Assembly (NCBI GenBank): GCA_965214285.1
Contig: OZ243946.1
Span: 2,480,001 to 2,544,000 of the forward strand
Reading direction: 5' to 3'
DNA length: 64,000 nt
From: G963422745 sp965214285
Lineage (GTDB): Bacteria; Actinomycetota; Acidimicrobiia; Acidimicrobiales; Aldehydirespiratoraceae
The position numbers were made by a program, and so were the translations under genes. Below, piece by piece: positions 56,060 to 64,000 of this stretch. Each line of letters starts with the position of its first letter. Within the stretch, counting starts at the first letter, position 1. The notes beneath the pieces were generated by a model. The model was not told where the DNA came from, ran no database searches, and worked only from the letters and a program-made list of their open reading frames with translations.

Positions 56060-57475
56060 TCAGTTGGGGAACGGGGCTATCGGGTCGAGGCCGAGCAGAT
56101 CCTCGGCCCAGGCCGTCAGCTCCACGGTCCGCAGGTCGCCGAGCTGATGGCCGACGATCTGCATCCCCACGGGCATGCCGTCGCCAACGAAGCCTGCGCA
56201 GGTGGTGCCCGCCGGGCGGCGTGTCATGTTGAACGGCGGGGTGGCCGCGATCCACATGGGCGTCTGCTCGCCGTTGACGGTCCCCTCCTGGGTGCATCGG
56301 GGCGCCTGGCCGACGGTGGTGGGCGTGATCACGGCATCGAAGCCCTCCATGGCGGCGGCCAGCTCGATCGACATGGCCTGGGCGGCCTTGCGGGCCTCCT
56401 CCACGGAGTCCACGGTCACCAGCGGCAGCGCGCCGTCGAGCATCGCCCTGAAGCCCGGCGTGACCTCGTAGTAGGCGTCGGTACCGATCACCTCGCGGTA
56501 GGCGGGCAGCATCGAACCGAAGAACAGCGACAGGAAGGGCCGCCCGCTCTTGCGGTCGAAGATCGGGCCGCTCTCGACCACCTCGACGCCCTGGCCGCGG
56601 ACCTGCTCCAGCGCCGTCTCCAGCACCCCGCGCACCTCGTCGTCGACCGGCGAGCCCTCCACCGACGGGCACCACAGCAGACGCCTTGGGGGACGGGGAT
56701 CGTCACAGACCGTCCGGAACGAGCCCTCGATGGCGGGCAGCGATCGCAGGTCGCTGGGGTCCGGCCCGACCACCACGTCGAGCGCCACGGCCACGTCGCG
56801 GATGCGCCGGGCCATGGGGCCGAGCGTGGACAGGTCGGCTGCGCCCAGCGGCGTCGGGCCGGCGGGGATGCGCCCCTGCGACGGCTTGAGGCCAGAGAGC
56901 GCCGTGAGCGCCGACGGGATGCGGATCGAGCCGCCGCCGTCTGAGCCGGTCGCCAGCGGCACCAGCCCTCCGGCGACAGCCGCCGAGGTGCCCCCGGAGG
57001 ACCCGCCGGGCGAGCGCTCGGTGTCCCAGGGGTTGCGGGTGATGCCGAACACCGGGTTGTAGGTGTCACCGATCCAGCCGAACTCAGGAGTGTTGGTCTT
57101 GCCGATCACCACGCAGCCCGCGGCGCGCAGGCGGCGCACCTCCACGCTGTCGGCATCGAGCAGCGGGCTGTCTCGCAGGTGCATGGCGCCGCGCACCGTC
57201 TGGAACCCGGCGGCGTCCTCGAGATCCTTGACGCCGATGGGGATGCCGGCCAGCGGGCCGACGTCTGAGCCGGCGGCGATCCGCTCGTCGAGCGCCGCTG
57301 CCTGGGCGCGGGCGGCGTCGGCGTCGACGGCCACGAAGGCATTGAGCTCGCCGTCGTGTGCGGCGATGCGGGCCAGCGCCGCCTCGGTCACCTCGGCTGC
57401 GGAACAGTCGCCGGCTCGCACTCGGCCGGCCAGTTCCTCCACGGTGGTCTTGCGGAAGTCCGGAATCTCAGGCAT
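56060..57475 (-). CDS. Amidase signature-family protein
   Basis: A 471-residue amidase. The Ser-Ser-Lys triad is visible: Lys in GIPIGVKDLEDAAGF (about residue 82), and GGSSGGTSAAVAGG (about 155-170) with the nucleophilic Ser downstream in GSDGGGSIRIPSA. The length fits GatA-like and substrate-specific amidases. Without GatB/GatC nearby it is more likely a catabolic amidase than the tRNA amidotransferase subunit. Start ATG 57475. Confidence 0.88.
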   Translation of the reverse strand: MPEIPDFRKTTVEELAGRVRAGDCSAAEVTEAALARIAAHDGELNAFVAVDADAARAQAAALDERIAAGSDVGPLAGIPIGVKDLEDAAGFQTVRGAMHLRDSPLLDADSVEVRRLRAAGCVVIGKTNTPEFGWIGDTYNPVFGITRNPWDTERSPGGSSGGTSAAVAGGLVPLATGSDGGGSIRIPSALTALSGLKPSQGRIPAGPTPLGAADLSTLGPMARRIRDVAVALDVVVGPDPSDLRSLPAIEGSFRTVCDDPRPPRRLLWCPSVEGSPVDDEVRGVLETALEQVRGQGVEVVESGPIFDRKSGRPFLSLFFGSMLPAYREVIGTDAYYEVTPGFRAMLDGALPLVTVDSVEEARKAAQAMSIELAAAMEGFDAVITPTTVGQAPRCTQEGTVNGEQTPMWIAATPPFNMTRRPAGTTCAGFVGDGMPVGMQIVGHQLGDLRTVELTAWAEDLLGLDPIAPFPN

Positions 57476-57572
57476 GGGGCGTGACCCTACGCCGGCAGCT
57501 CAGCCGGACGGCCATCGCCCGAGCGCGGCGAGAGCGCCCGGGCGAGCACGGCCCGGCCCGCAGACCGGGGCG

Positions 57573-58163
57573 TTACGCCGGTTCCAGGGCGGAGCGAAGA
57601 AAGCGGATCAGCTCCTGGCGGCGGGCGACGGTGGCTCGCAGCGTCGGCGCCAGGCCCATGGCCCGCTGCACCTCCAGCTCGGTGGCCACGCCGACCACGG
57701 TCGAGTACAGCGACAGCAGCAGCATCGTGGGGTCGCTGCGGCGCAGCCGACCGGCGTCCATCTCGCGCTCCAGGAAGGCGAGCGCCCGGTCGACCACCGG
57801 CGCCACCTGGGTGGCCAGGCGGTCCGCGGACAGCGAGCCCGGACGGGTGACCTCGCGCACCAGGCCCAGCAGCTCGGCCTGGGCCACGGCGGTGCGGAAG
57901 ACCCGTCGCACGATCGCCTCCACCTGGGCGAAGCCCTGCAGGCCCCGCGACGCCTCCTGCTCGAAGACCTTGGCCAGGTCCAGCGCCGCCGCGTCGATCA
58001 CCGCCTCGAAGAGCGCCTGCTTGGACGGGAAGTAGTACAGGATCGTCTGCTTGCGGATCCCGAGCTGGTCGGCGAGGGCGTCCAGCGAGGTGGCGGCGAA
58101 GCCGTCGGTGCCGAAGGCTCTCAGCCCCTCGGCGAGGATGCGATCACGAGTCGAGCCGTTCAC
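57573..58163 (-). CDS. TetR-family regulator of the fatty-acyl reductase operon
   Basis: A 196-residue regulator with HTH RDRILAEGLRAFGTDGFAATSLDALADQLGIRKQTILYYFPSK in residues 5-50 (standard TetR pattern, read in parts). The C-terminal ligand domain is typical of fatty-acid or acyl-CoA responsive members. The start is GTG at 58163. It is divergent from the reductase gene, with an 18-bp perfect palindrome in between. Confidence 0.88.
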   Translation of the reverse strand: MNGSTRDRILAEGLRAFGTDGFAATSLDALADQLGIRKQTILYYFPSKQALFEAVIDAAALDLAKVFEQEASRGLQGFAQVEAIVRRVFRTAVAQAELLGLVREVTRPGSLSADRLATQVAPVVDRALAFLEREMDAGRLRRSDPTMLLLSLYSTVVGVATELEVQRAMGLAPTLRATVARRQELIRFLRSALEPA

Positions 58164-58194
58164 CGCGCCCTGTTCTAGCAGAAATCCCGCCTGC

Positions 58195-58212
58195 CTCTAC
58201 CAATTGGTAGAG
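58195..58212. promoter_or_regulatory. 18-bp perfect palindrome, predicted TetR operator
   Basis: CTCTACCAATTGGTAGAG equals its own reverse complement over all 18 bases. It lies 32 bp upstream of the tetR start and 21 bp upstream of the reductase start, so one bound regulator could control both directions. Confidence 0.85.
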
Positions 58213-58233
58213 ATTTCGTGTAGACATAGGGCC

Positions 58234-60741
58234 GTGATCCGCGAATCGATCGCAGGCAAGCGCATCGCCATCACCGGCGCGACCGGGTTCCTGGGCACCG
58301 CGCTGGTGGAGCGCCTGCTGCGCACGGTGCCCGACTGCGAGCTGGTGCTGATCGTGCGCCCGGGCCGGCGCGGCGCCCGTCAGCGGGTGCAGCGCGACAT
58401 CTTGAACAACGACGCCTTCGAGCGTCTGCGGGCAGCATCCGGCGAATCCGGCGAAGCCGACCAGGCCGACAACACCGGCCAAGCCGACGCGGCGAGCAGC
58501 GACGCGGCCGGAACCGACGCAGCCGCGGAGACCTTCGAGCAGATGTGCGAGCGGCGCATCCATGCCGTGGCGGGCGACGTGGGCGTCGACGGGTGCGGTC
58601 TCGACGACGAGGGCCGGGCGCTGCTGGAGACCGTCGACATTGCCGTCCACTCCGCCGCCACGGTGAGCTTCGACTCGGCGCTCGACGACGCCGTGGAGAT
58701 CAACATGCTCGGCCCTGGCCGGGTCGCCGCCGCACTCGCCGAGGCCGCCCGGCGCCGCAGCGAGCCCACGCCGGGAGGGCTAGCACCGGGCGAGCCGGCG
58801 CACCTGGTGGCCGTGTCGACCTGTTACGTGGCAGGCAGCCGCCGCGGCAAGGCGCCCGAGCAGCTCGTCGACGAGTCGCCGTTCTACGTCGACGTGGACT
58901 GGCGCGCCGAGGCCGCCAACGCCCACCAGGCCCGCCGCGAGGCCGAGCAGGCCAGCCGCACCCCGCAGCGTCTCGCCGCCCTGCGCGAGACCGCCGTGCG
59001 ATCCCTCGGCGCCGCGGGCACGCCCGCCATCGCCGAGCGGGTGGAGAACCTCCGCCAGAAGTGGGTCGACGAGCAGATGACCCTGAGCGGGCGCGCCCGG
59101 GCGACCAGCCTCGGCTTCCCCGACGCCTATGCGTTCACCAAGGCCCTCGGCGAGCGCAGCCTGACCGAGACCAGAGGCGACGTGCCGGTCAGCATCGTGC
59201 GCCCCTCGATCATCGAGTCGGCGCTGGCGGAGCCCTCGCCGGGCTGGATCCGCGGCTTCCGCATGGCCGAGCCGGTGATCGCCGCCTATGCACGAGGCCT
59301 GCTCAAGGAGTTCCCCGGCGTGCCCGAGGGCGTGATCGACGTGATCCCCGTGGATCTGGTGGTGGCCACGATCCTGGCGGTTTGCGCCCGCGGCCCCGTC
59401 GCCGACGAGGACGGCTCGCCCCGCACCGACGTGACCCAGATCGCCTCCGGGTCGGCCAACCCGCTCGAATACGGCCAGCTCGTGGACCTGGTGCGCTCCT
59501 GGTTCATCGATCACCCGGTGTACGACGAGCGCAACCAGCCGATCGCTGTGCCCGAGTGGAGCTTCCCCGGACGCGGCCGGGTGGCCCGTCAGCTCAGCCG
59601 TGCCCGCAAGGGCCTCGACATCGGCGAGCGGGTGCTCGACGCCCTGCCGCTGCGGGGCCGCCAGGCCGAGCTCGGCGCCGAGCTCGAGGAGCGCAAGGAG
59701 CAGCTCGAACGCGCCAACGGCTACGTGGAGCTCTACGGCGCCTATGCCGAGTGCGAGGCGCTGTACCAGCTCGACAACCTCTACGCCCTGGCCGACAGCC
59801 TGGAGGAAGCCGACCGCGCCGAGTACTGCATGGACCCCACCGCCGTGCACTGGCCGACCTATGTGCAGCAGATCCACCTGCCGTCGATGGTGCGCCAGGC
59901 CCGCCTGAAGATGGCGCCGAGCTCGACCCGGTCCCGCAGCCGCAACCAGCGCCTGCGCAGCCAGGTGCTCTCGCCGCAGCGTCAGCTAGCGGTGTTCGAC
60001 CTGGAGAACACGCTCATCGCGGGCAACGTGGTGTCGTCGTATGCCTGGCTGGCGACCCGCCGCCTCGACGCCGCGGACCGCCTGCGCTTCACCCTCAAGA
60101 CGCTGCGCGAGGCGCCCAAGCTGCTGGCGTTGGACCGGGTCGACCGCAGCGACTTCCTGCGCTACTTCTACCGCCGCTACAGCGACGCCCCGGTGCAGCG
60201 GCTGCGCCGCGACTCGGTGGAGATGATGAGCGACCTGCTGATCGCCAAGTCGTTCCCGGCCGCGATCCGGCGGGTGCGAGAGCACCGCCGTCTCGGCCAT
60301 CGCACGCTGCTCATCACGGGCGCCCTGGACTTCGTGGTCGACCCGCTGCGGCCCTTGTTCGACGACATCATCGCCGCTGAGATGAGCGAGACCTCAGGCG
60401 CCTTCGACGGCCGGCTCACGGCTGCGCCGCCCACCGGCGAGACCCGCTACCAGCTGATCGTCGACTACGCCGCCGATCACGGCATCGACCTGCGCGAGGC
60501 CGTGGCCTATGCCGACTCGAGCTCGGACCTGCCGATGCTCGAAGCTGTCGGCTTCCCGGTGGCCGTCAACGCCGAGACCAAGCTGGCGGCCATCGCCCGC
60601 CGGCGGGGCTGGCTGATCGAGCACTGGTCGAAGTCCGCAGGCGCACCCAACCGCACCATCCCGATCGGCCCGCTCGCCGCCGACAGAGACCGCAGGACGC
60701 ACGCTGTGGCAGCCTCGGTCGGCGCCGGCCGGGCCCGCTAG
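58234..60741 (+). CDS. Fatty acyl-CoA reductase-like SDR fused to a HAD-IB phosphatase-like domain
   Basis: An 835-residue fusion. Residues 1-480 form a fatty-acyl reductase-type extended SDR: ITGATGFLGTALVERLL at 11-27, STCYVAG, and a Y-x-x-x-K (YAFTK) with SIVRPSIIES. Residues about 580-800 form a HAD-IB domain: FDLENTL with nucleophile Asp589 and Glu591 where most HADs have the second Asp, then ITGALDFVVDPL and YADSSSDLPML. The start is GTG at 58234. An operon with the LarA-like and acyltransferase genes suggests alcohol or lipid synthesis, for example wax-ester or ether-lipid precursors. Confidence 0.85.
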   Translation: MIRESIAGKRIAITGATGFLGTALVERLLRTVPDCELVLIVRPGRRGARQRVQRDILNNDAFERLRAASGESGEADQADNTGQADAASSDAAGTDAAAETFEQMCERRIHAVAGDVGVDGCGLDDEGRALLETVDIAVHSAATVSFDSALDDAVEINMLGPGRVAAALAEAARRRSEPTPGGLAPGEPAHLVAVSTCYVAGSRRGKAPEQLVDESPFYVDVDWRAEAANAHQARREAEQASRTPQRLAALRETAVRSLGAAGTPAIAERVENLRQKWVDEQMTLSGRARATSLGFPDAYAFTKALGERSLTETRGDVPVSIVRPSIIESALAEPSPGWIRGFRMAEPVIAAYARGLLKEFPGVPEGVIDVIPVDLVVATILAVCARGPVADEDGSPRTDVTQIASGSANPLEYGQLVDLVRSWFIDHPVYDERNQPIAVPEWSFPGRGRVARQLSRARKGLDIGERVLDALPLRGRQAELGAELEERKEQLERANGYVELYGAYAECEALYQLDNLYALADSLEEADRAEYCMDPTAVHWPTYVQQIHLPSMVRQARLKMAPSSTRSRSRNQRLRSQVLSPQRQLAVFDLENTLIAGNVVSSYAWLATRRLDAADRLRFTLKTLREAPKLLALDRVDRSDFLRYFYRRYSDAPVQRLRRDSVEMMSDLLIAKSFPAAIRRVREHRRLGHRTLLITGALDFVVDPLRPLFDDIIAAEMSETSGAFDGRLTAAPPTGETRYQLIVDYAADHGIDLREAVAYADSSSDLPMLEAVGFPVAVNAETKLAAIARRRGWLIEHWSKSAGAPNRTIPIGPLAADRDRRTHAVAASVGAGRAR

Positions 60742-60758
60742 AGCCCAGAGGTTCCCAG

Positions 60759-62372
60759 ATGGCATCCGACAACCGCCGCCACAATCCCCGACCGGGCTTC
60801 GTTCTCGACGTAGACCGATCGACCCCGCCGATCCTGTTTCACCACGGCGAAGGCTTCCGCCTGGAGAAGCTGCCGGCGGACCGCAGCCGGGTGATCTACC
60901 CCGCCGAGCCGCTCGCAGGCCTCGCCGACCCCACAGAGGCGATCCGCAAGGCGCTGCACGAACCGATCGAGCACGACCCGCTGCCTTCGCTGTTGTTCGC
61001 GGGCATGAAGCTCACCATCGCCTTCGACGACCTGTCGCTGCCGCTGCCGTCGATGCGCACCCCCGACATCCGCCAGCGGATCATCGAGCAGGTGCTCGAC
61101 CTCGCAGCCGCTGCGGGCGTCGACGACATCCACCTGATCGCCGCGCTGGCCCTGCACCGGCGCATGACCGAAGCCGAGCTGCGCCACTGCCTCGGCGACC
61201 GCGTGTACGACGCCTTCGCGCCGCAGGGCGCCCTCTACAACCACGACGCCGAGGATCCCGACGGCATGGTGGAGCTGGGCCTGACCCGCCACGACGAGCA
61301 GGTCACCATGAACCGCCGGGCCGCCGAGTCGGACCTGCTGATCTACGTGAACCTGAACATCGTCTCCATGGACGGCGGCTGGAAGTCCACCGCGACGGGC
61401 CTGTCGGACTACCCGGGGGTCCGCCATCACCACAACGTGGCCACCATGCGCGCCTCGCGGAGCTTCATGGACCGACACAGCTCGGAGCTGCACCACTCCA
61501 ACTGGCGACAGGGCGAGGTCATCAAGGCCAACGGCCCGCGCATCTTCCAGATCGAGACCACCATCAACAACAACACCTTCGGCTACGACGGGGCGCTGGC
61601 GGTGCTGCAGAAGCGGGAATGGGAGTGGACGGCCAAGGACCGGGCCGCTTTCATCGGCATGCAAAAGGGCCTGGAGATGCTGCCGAGGTCGACCCGGCGC
61701 TCGATCTTCGGCGGCTGGCGGGCGCCCTATGAGCTGACCTCGGTGCAGGCAGGCGACGTGGACGCGGTCCACGAGATCACGCTGCAGAACTGCTTCGAGC
61801 AGCACCTGGTGCCGGTGGAGGGCCAGACCGACGTGCTCACCCTGGGGCTGCCCTACATCTGCCCCTACAACGTCAACTCGGTGATGAACCCGATCCTGGT
61901 GATGTGTCTGGGGCTGGGCTACTTCTTCAACATGTACCGGGGCAAGCCGCTGGTGCGCGAGGGCGGGGTGCTGATCATGAGCCATCCCACGCCCTGGGAG
62001 TTCCACCCGGTGCACCACCCCAGCTACATCGACTTCTTCGAGGTGCTGGCCGAGACCACCGACCCCGCGGAGCTGGAGTCCAAGTACGAGCAGCAGTTCG
62101 CAACCGACGAGTGGTACGTCCACCAGTACCGCACCGGCTACGCCTACCACGGCGTGCACCCCTTCTACATGTGGTACTGGGGCGCGCACGCCCTGGAGTG
62201 GCTGGGCCGGGTCATCATCGTGGGCGGCGAGGAGCGCTCGGTGCGCCGTCTCGGCTTCCAGCCGGCCTCCACGATGTCCGACGCCCTGGAGATGGCAGCC
62301 GACGTGGTGGGGCCGCGGCCGAGCATCACCCATCTGCACAACCCGCCGATCCTGATGGCGGACGTCACATGA
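60759..62372 (+). CDS. LarA N-terminal-like (DUF2088) protein
   Basis: A 537-residue protein. IAFDDLSLPLPSMRTPDIR near residue 90 is the DUF2088/LarA N-terminal signature that in lactate racemase helps bind the nickel-pincer cofactor and substrate; HHHNVATMRAS and SHPTPWEFHPVHHPSY follow. The last part (YGVHPFYMWYWGAHALEWLG-like) is membrane-like or aromatic rich. No lar cofactor-synthesis genes are present. The gene sits between reductase and acyltransferase and overlaps the latter by four bases. The reaction is unknown. Confidence 0.78.
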   Translation: MASDNRRHNPRPGFVLDVDRSTPPILFHHGEGFRLEKLPADRSRVIYPAEPLAGLADPTEAIRKALHEPIEHDPLPSLLFAGMKLTIAFDDLSLPLPSMRTPDIRQRIIEQVLDLAAAAGVDDIHLIAALALHRRMTEAELRHCLGDRVYDAFAPQGALYNHDAEDPDGMVELGLTRHDEQVTMNRRAAESDLLIYVNLNIVSMDGGWKSTATGLSDYPGVRHHHNVATMRASRSFMDRHSSELHHSNWRQGEVIKANGPRIFQIETTINNNTFGYDGALAVLQKREWEWTAKDRAAFIGMQKGLEMLPRSTRRSIFGGWRAPYELTSVQAGDVDAVHEITLQNCFEQHLVPVEGQTDVLTLGLPYICPYNVNSVMNPILVMCLGLGYFFNMYRGKPLVREGGVLIMSHPTPWEFHPVHHPSYIDFFEVLAETTDPAELESKYEQQFATDEWYVHQYRTGYAYHGVHPFYMWYWGAHALEWLGRVIIVGGEERSVRRLGFQPASTMSDALEMAADVVGPRPSITHLHNPPILMADVT

Positions 62373-63328
62373 GCAGGCTGGCCCGCCAGGCAGGCCTGCC
62401 CCGGCTCCCCGCGGCGCTCTCGCCGGCCCGCCGGCTGCGGGCGCTGGGCTTCCCGTACCGAGCGCCGAGCACCCCGCGCCAGGCAGCGCCGCTGCCCGCC
62501 AAGCCCGGCACCGGCATCGACTTCGACACCGCCTGGGCTCGCAGCACGCCTTCGCGCATCGCCCGGGCGGCCATCGTGGAAGGGCCGATGCGCCTGCTGG
62601 TGAGCGGCCTGGCCTCGCCCCGACGCCACGGCCAGGACCGGCTGGCGGGCCTGCGGGGGCCGCTGATCTTCGCCGCCAACCACCACAGCCACATCGACAC
62701 GCCGCTGCTGTTGACCTCGATACCCGAGCCGTGGCGCCACAAGATCGTGGTGGGCGCCGCCGCGGACTACTTCTTCGCGAGCCGTCTCGGCGGGTCGCTC
62801 TCGGCGCTGGCCATCGGTGCCATCCCCATCGAGCGGGCCAGGGTCTCGAGGCGCAGCGCCGATGCCGCGGCCGACCTGGTGGAGGCGGGCTGGAGCCTGC
62901 TGATCTTCCCCGAGGGCGGTCGCAGCCCCGACGGCTGGGGCCAGCCCTTCCGGGGCGGCGCGGCTTATCTGGCCGGCCGCACCGGCGCGCCGGTGGTGCC
63001 GGTACACCTTCAGGGGACAGGGCGCATCCTGCGCAAGGGCCGCACGCTGCCGCGCCCGAGCGTCACCTCGGTCACTTTCGGGCGGCCGCTGCGCGCCGGC
63101 GACGGCGAGAACGCGGCGCGTTTCGCGGCACGCATCGAGCGCGAGGTGGCGGCGTTGGCCGACGAGGCCACCACGGACTGGTACCAGGCCCGGATGCGGG
63201 CGCACGCAGGGACCAGCCCCGGCCTGACCGGGCCGGAGTCCGGGCAGTGGCGGCGCGCCTGGGCACTGGGCGACCGCTCGCGGCGCTCGCGCTCTCGACG
63301 GCGGCGACGCGCCTGGCCGGCGCTCTGA
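62369..63328 (+). CDS. 1-acylglycerol-3-phosphate acyltransferase-like (PlsC family)
   Basis: A 319-residue PlsC-family acyltransferase. NHHSHIDTPLL (about residue 110) is the HX4D catalytic motif, IPIERARVSRRS and FPEGGRSPDGWGQPFRGGAAYLA (about 150-190) are the substrate motifs. A basic C-terminal tail (RSRRSRSRRRRR) may touch the membrane. The start overlaps the LarA-like stop as ATGA, completing a three-gene lipid operon controlled by the divergent TetR. Confidence 0.88.
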   Translation: MSRLARQAGLPRLPAALSPARRLRALGFPYRAPSTPRQAAPLPAKPGTGIDFDTAWARSTPSRIARAAIVEGPMRLLVSGLASPRRHGQDRLAGLRGPLIFAANHHSHIDTPLLLTSIPEPWRHKIVVGAAADYFFASRLGGSLSALAIGAIPIERARVSRRSADAAADLVEAGWSLLIFPEGGRSPDGWGQPFRGGAAYLAGRTGAPVVPVHLQGTGRILRKGRTLPRPSVTSVTFGRPLRAGDGENAARFAARIEREVAALADEATTDWYQARMRAHAGTSPGLTGPESGQWRRAWALGDRSRRSRSRRRRRAWPAL

Positions 63329-63537
63329 GCCGCTCGCCCTGGGCCCCGGCGTCTGCTCGGCTTTGACCCGGTGCCGTGAATCCTGGCGCCTGGGATGTTG
63401 TGGCGCGAGAGACCAGTGACCCTTGAGACATCGGCGACCGAAATCGGCAGGCGTGCTGCGCTCCGCGCTCTGAGCCGCTCACACTGAGCCTGGCACGCGA
63501 TCAGGGCGAACGGGGCGCTGCGCGTCAGACTGTCGCC
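63329..63537. other. Intergenic region before the right-edge gene
   Basis: About 210 bp without a gene. The 14-mer GCTCTGAGCCGCTC occurs twice (near 63323 and 63466). No terminator or promoter with convincing boxes is seen. Confidence 0.4.
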
Positions 63538-64000
63538 ATGCGTTTCTCCTATGCCGAGCCGATGACCGACCCGGCGCTGTACCCGGCGCTGGCACGCCAC
63601 GCCGAGGCGGCAGGGTTCGACTCGTTCGTGGTGCCCGACTCGATCTGCTACCCGCAGGCCTCGGACGCCCGCTACCCCTACACCGACGACGGCGCACGCG
63701 AGTTCCTCGACGGCAAGCCCTTCATCGAGCCGTTCTCGCTGATCCCGGCCCTGGCGGCGGTCACGGAGCGTCTGCGGTTTTGCACGTTCGTGGTGAAGCT
63801 GCCGGTGCGCAACCCGGTGCTGGTGGCCAAGCAGGTCACCTCCGTCGGCGTGCTCAGCGGCGGGCGCTTCGCCTTCGGCGTCGGCACCAGCCCCTGGCCC
63901 GAGGACTACCTGGTCACCGGCACTCCCTGGCAGCGGCGCGGCGCCCGCATGGACGAGCAGATCGCCATCATCGGTGCCCTGCAGAGCGGCGAATACGTCG
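63538..64000 (+). CDS. LLM-class flavin/F420-dependent oxidoreductase (truncated by window edge)
   Basis: The first 154 residues of a luciferase-like monooxygenase. MRFSYAEPMTDPALYPALA, AGFDSFVVPDSICYPQ, LRFCTFVVKLPVRNPVLVAKQV and LSGGRFAFGVGTSPWPEDY follow the family order (read in parts); the RNPVLVAKQ and GRFAFGVG segments are diagnostic. It continues beyond the right edge. Cofactor FMN or F420 cannot be decided from this part. Confidence 0.88.
   Translation, partial: MRFSYAEPMTDPALYPALARHAEAAGFDSFVVPDSICYPQASDARYPYTDDGAREFLDGKPFIEPFSLIPALAAVTERLRFCTFVVKLPVRNPVLVAKQVTSVGVLSGGRFAFGVGTSPWPEDYLVTGTPWQRRGARMDEQIAIIGALQSGEYV

Overview
The window is high-GC DNA with almost every third codon position G or C, many GTG starts and chains of genes overlapping as ATGA or GTGA. 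This points to an actinobacterium. Supporting markers are a mycothiol/DinB-type TIGR03084 protein, a DUF501-Ppx pair, an LLM (F420/FMN-type) oxidoreductase, a biotin acyl-CoA carboxylase of actinobacterial layout, and tRNA genes without an encoded CCA end. The abundance of acyl-CoA enzymes would fit an Acidimicrobiia-like lineage, but that is inference; no rRNA or other phylogenetic marker is present.

Left part (1-19.8 kb), metabolism: a RecB/Cas4-like Fe-S nuclease, an MFS exporter, a crotonase, and then a two-gene unit whose second gene is a UGSC-family selenoprotein (4947-5492). Its in-frame UGA, followed by a bacterial SECIS hairpin, would normally split the gene in two. Next come an SDR, a GNAT and a minus-strand operon (16.7 to 7.0 kb) with acyl-CoA carboxylase beta and alpha subunits, AtuA, TetR, enoyl-CoA hydratase, acyl-CoA dehydrogenase and nitronate-monooxygenase-like genes, resembling acyclic terpene/leucine degradation. 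Then Ppx, DUF501 and a MobA-like nucleotidyltransferase.

19.8-23.4 kb is a restriction-modification-like island. It has a zinc-ribbon-containing DNA methyltransferase and, divergent from it, a controller (C) protein gene with recognisable C-boxes in the shared promoter. A HEAT-repeat protein follows the C gene exactly where a restriction enzyme normally sits. It is followed by a siderophore-interacting protein.

24.4-38.8 kb is one long minus-strand catabolic/transport operon: SnoaL-like, LacI, HisD-like dehydrogenase, SDR, double cupin, alpha/beta hydrolase, a complete sugar-type ABC transporter, two more SnoaL-like double-domain proteins and a MetE-like protein. A palindromic LacI operator occurs at both promoters. 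The substrate is unknown. 38.8-43.7 kb holds a PhyH dioxygenase, DUF4389, two crotonases, bacterioferritin and a coiled-coil membrane protein. Small decayed copies of the methyltransferase, PhyH and siderophore-interacting genes show that the 19.8-24.4 kb and 38.8-40.7 kb loci share ancestry.

43.9-56 kb is a defence region. A 1472-residue Eco57I-type methyltransferase carries a perfect (GCAA)21 tract inside its coding sequence, so it is very probably phase variable; it overlaps a PLD-SNF2 helicase gene. After an unknown small gene, two identical tRNA-Val(CAC) genes 3,586 bp apart bracket a three-gene cassette (ParB-like protein, candidate nuclease, SPPY methyltransferase) plus a 3' stump of a second PLD-helicase gene. 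This suggests cargo turnover at a tRNA hotspot.

56-64 kb returns to metabolism: an amidase, then a TetR regulator with an 18-bp perfect palindrome, divergent from a lipid operon (fatty acyl reductase-HAD fusion, LarA-like protein, acyltransferase), and a truncated LLM oxidoreductase at the right edge.
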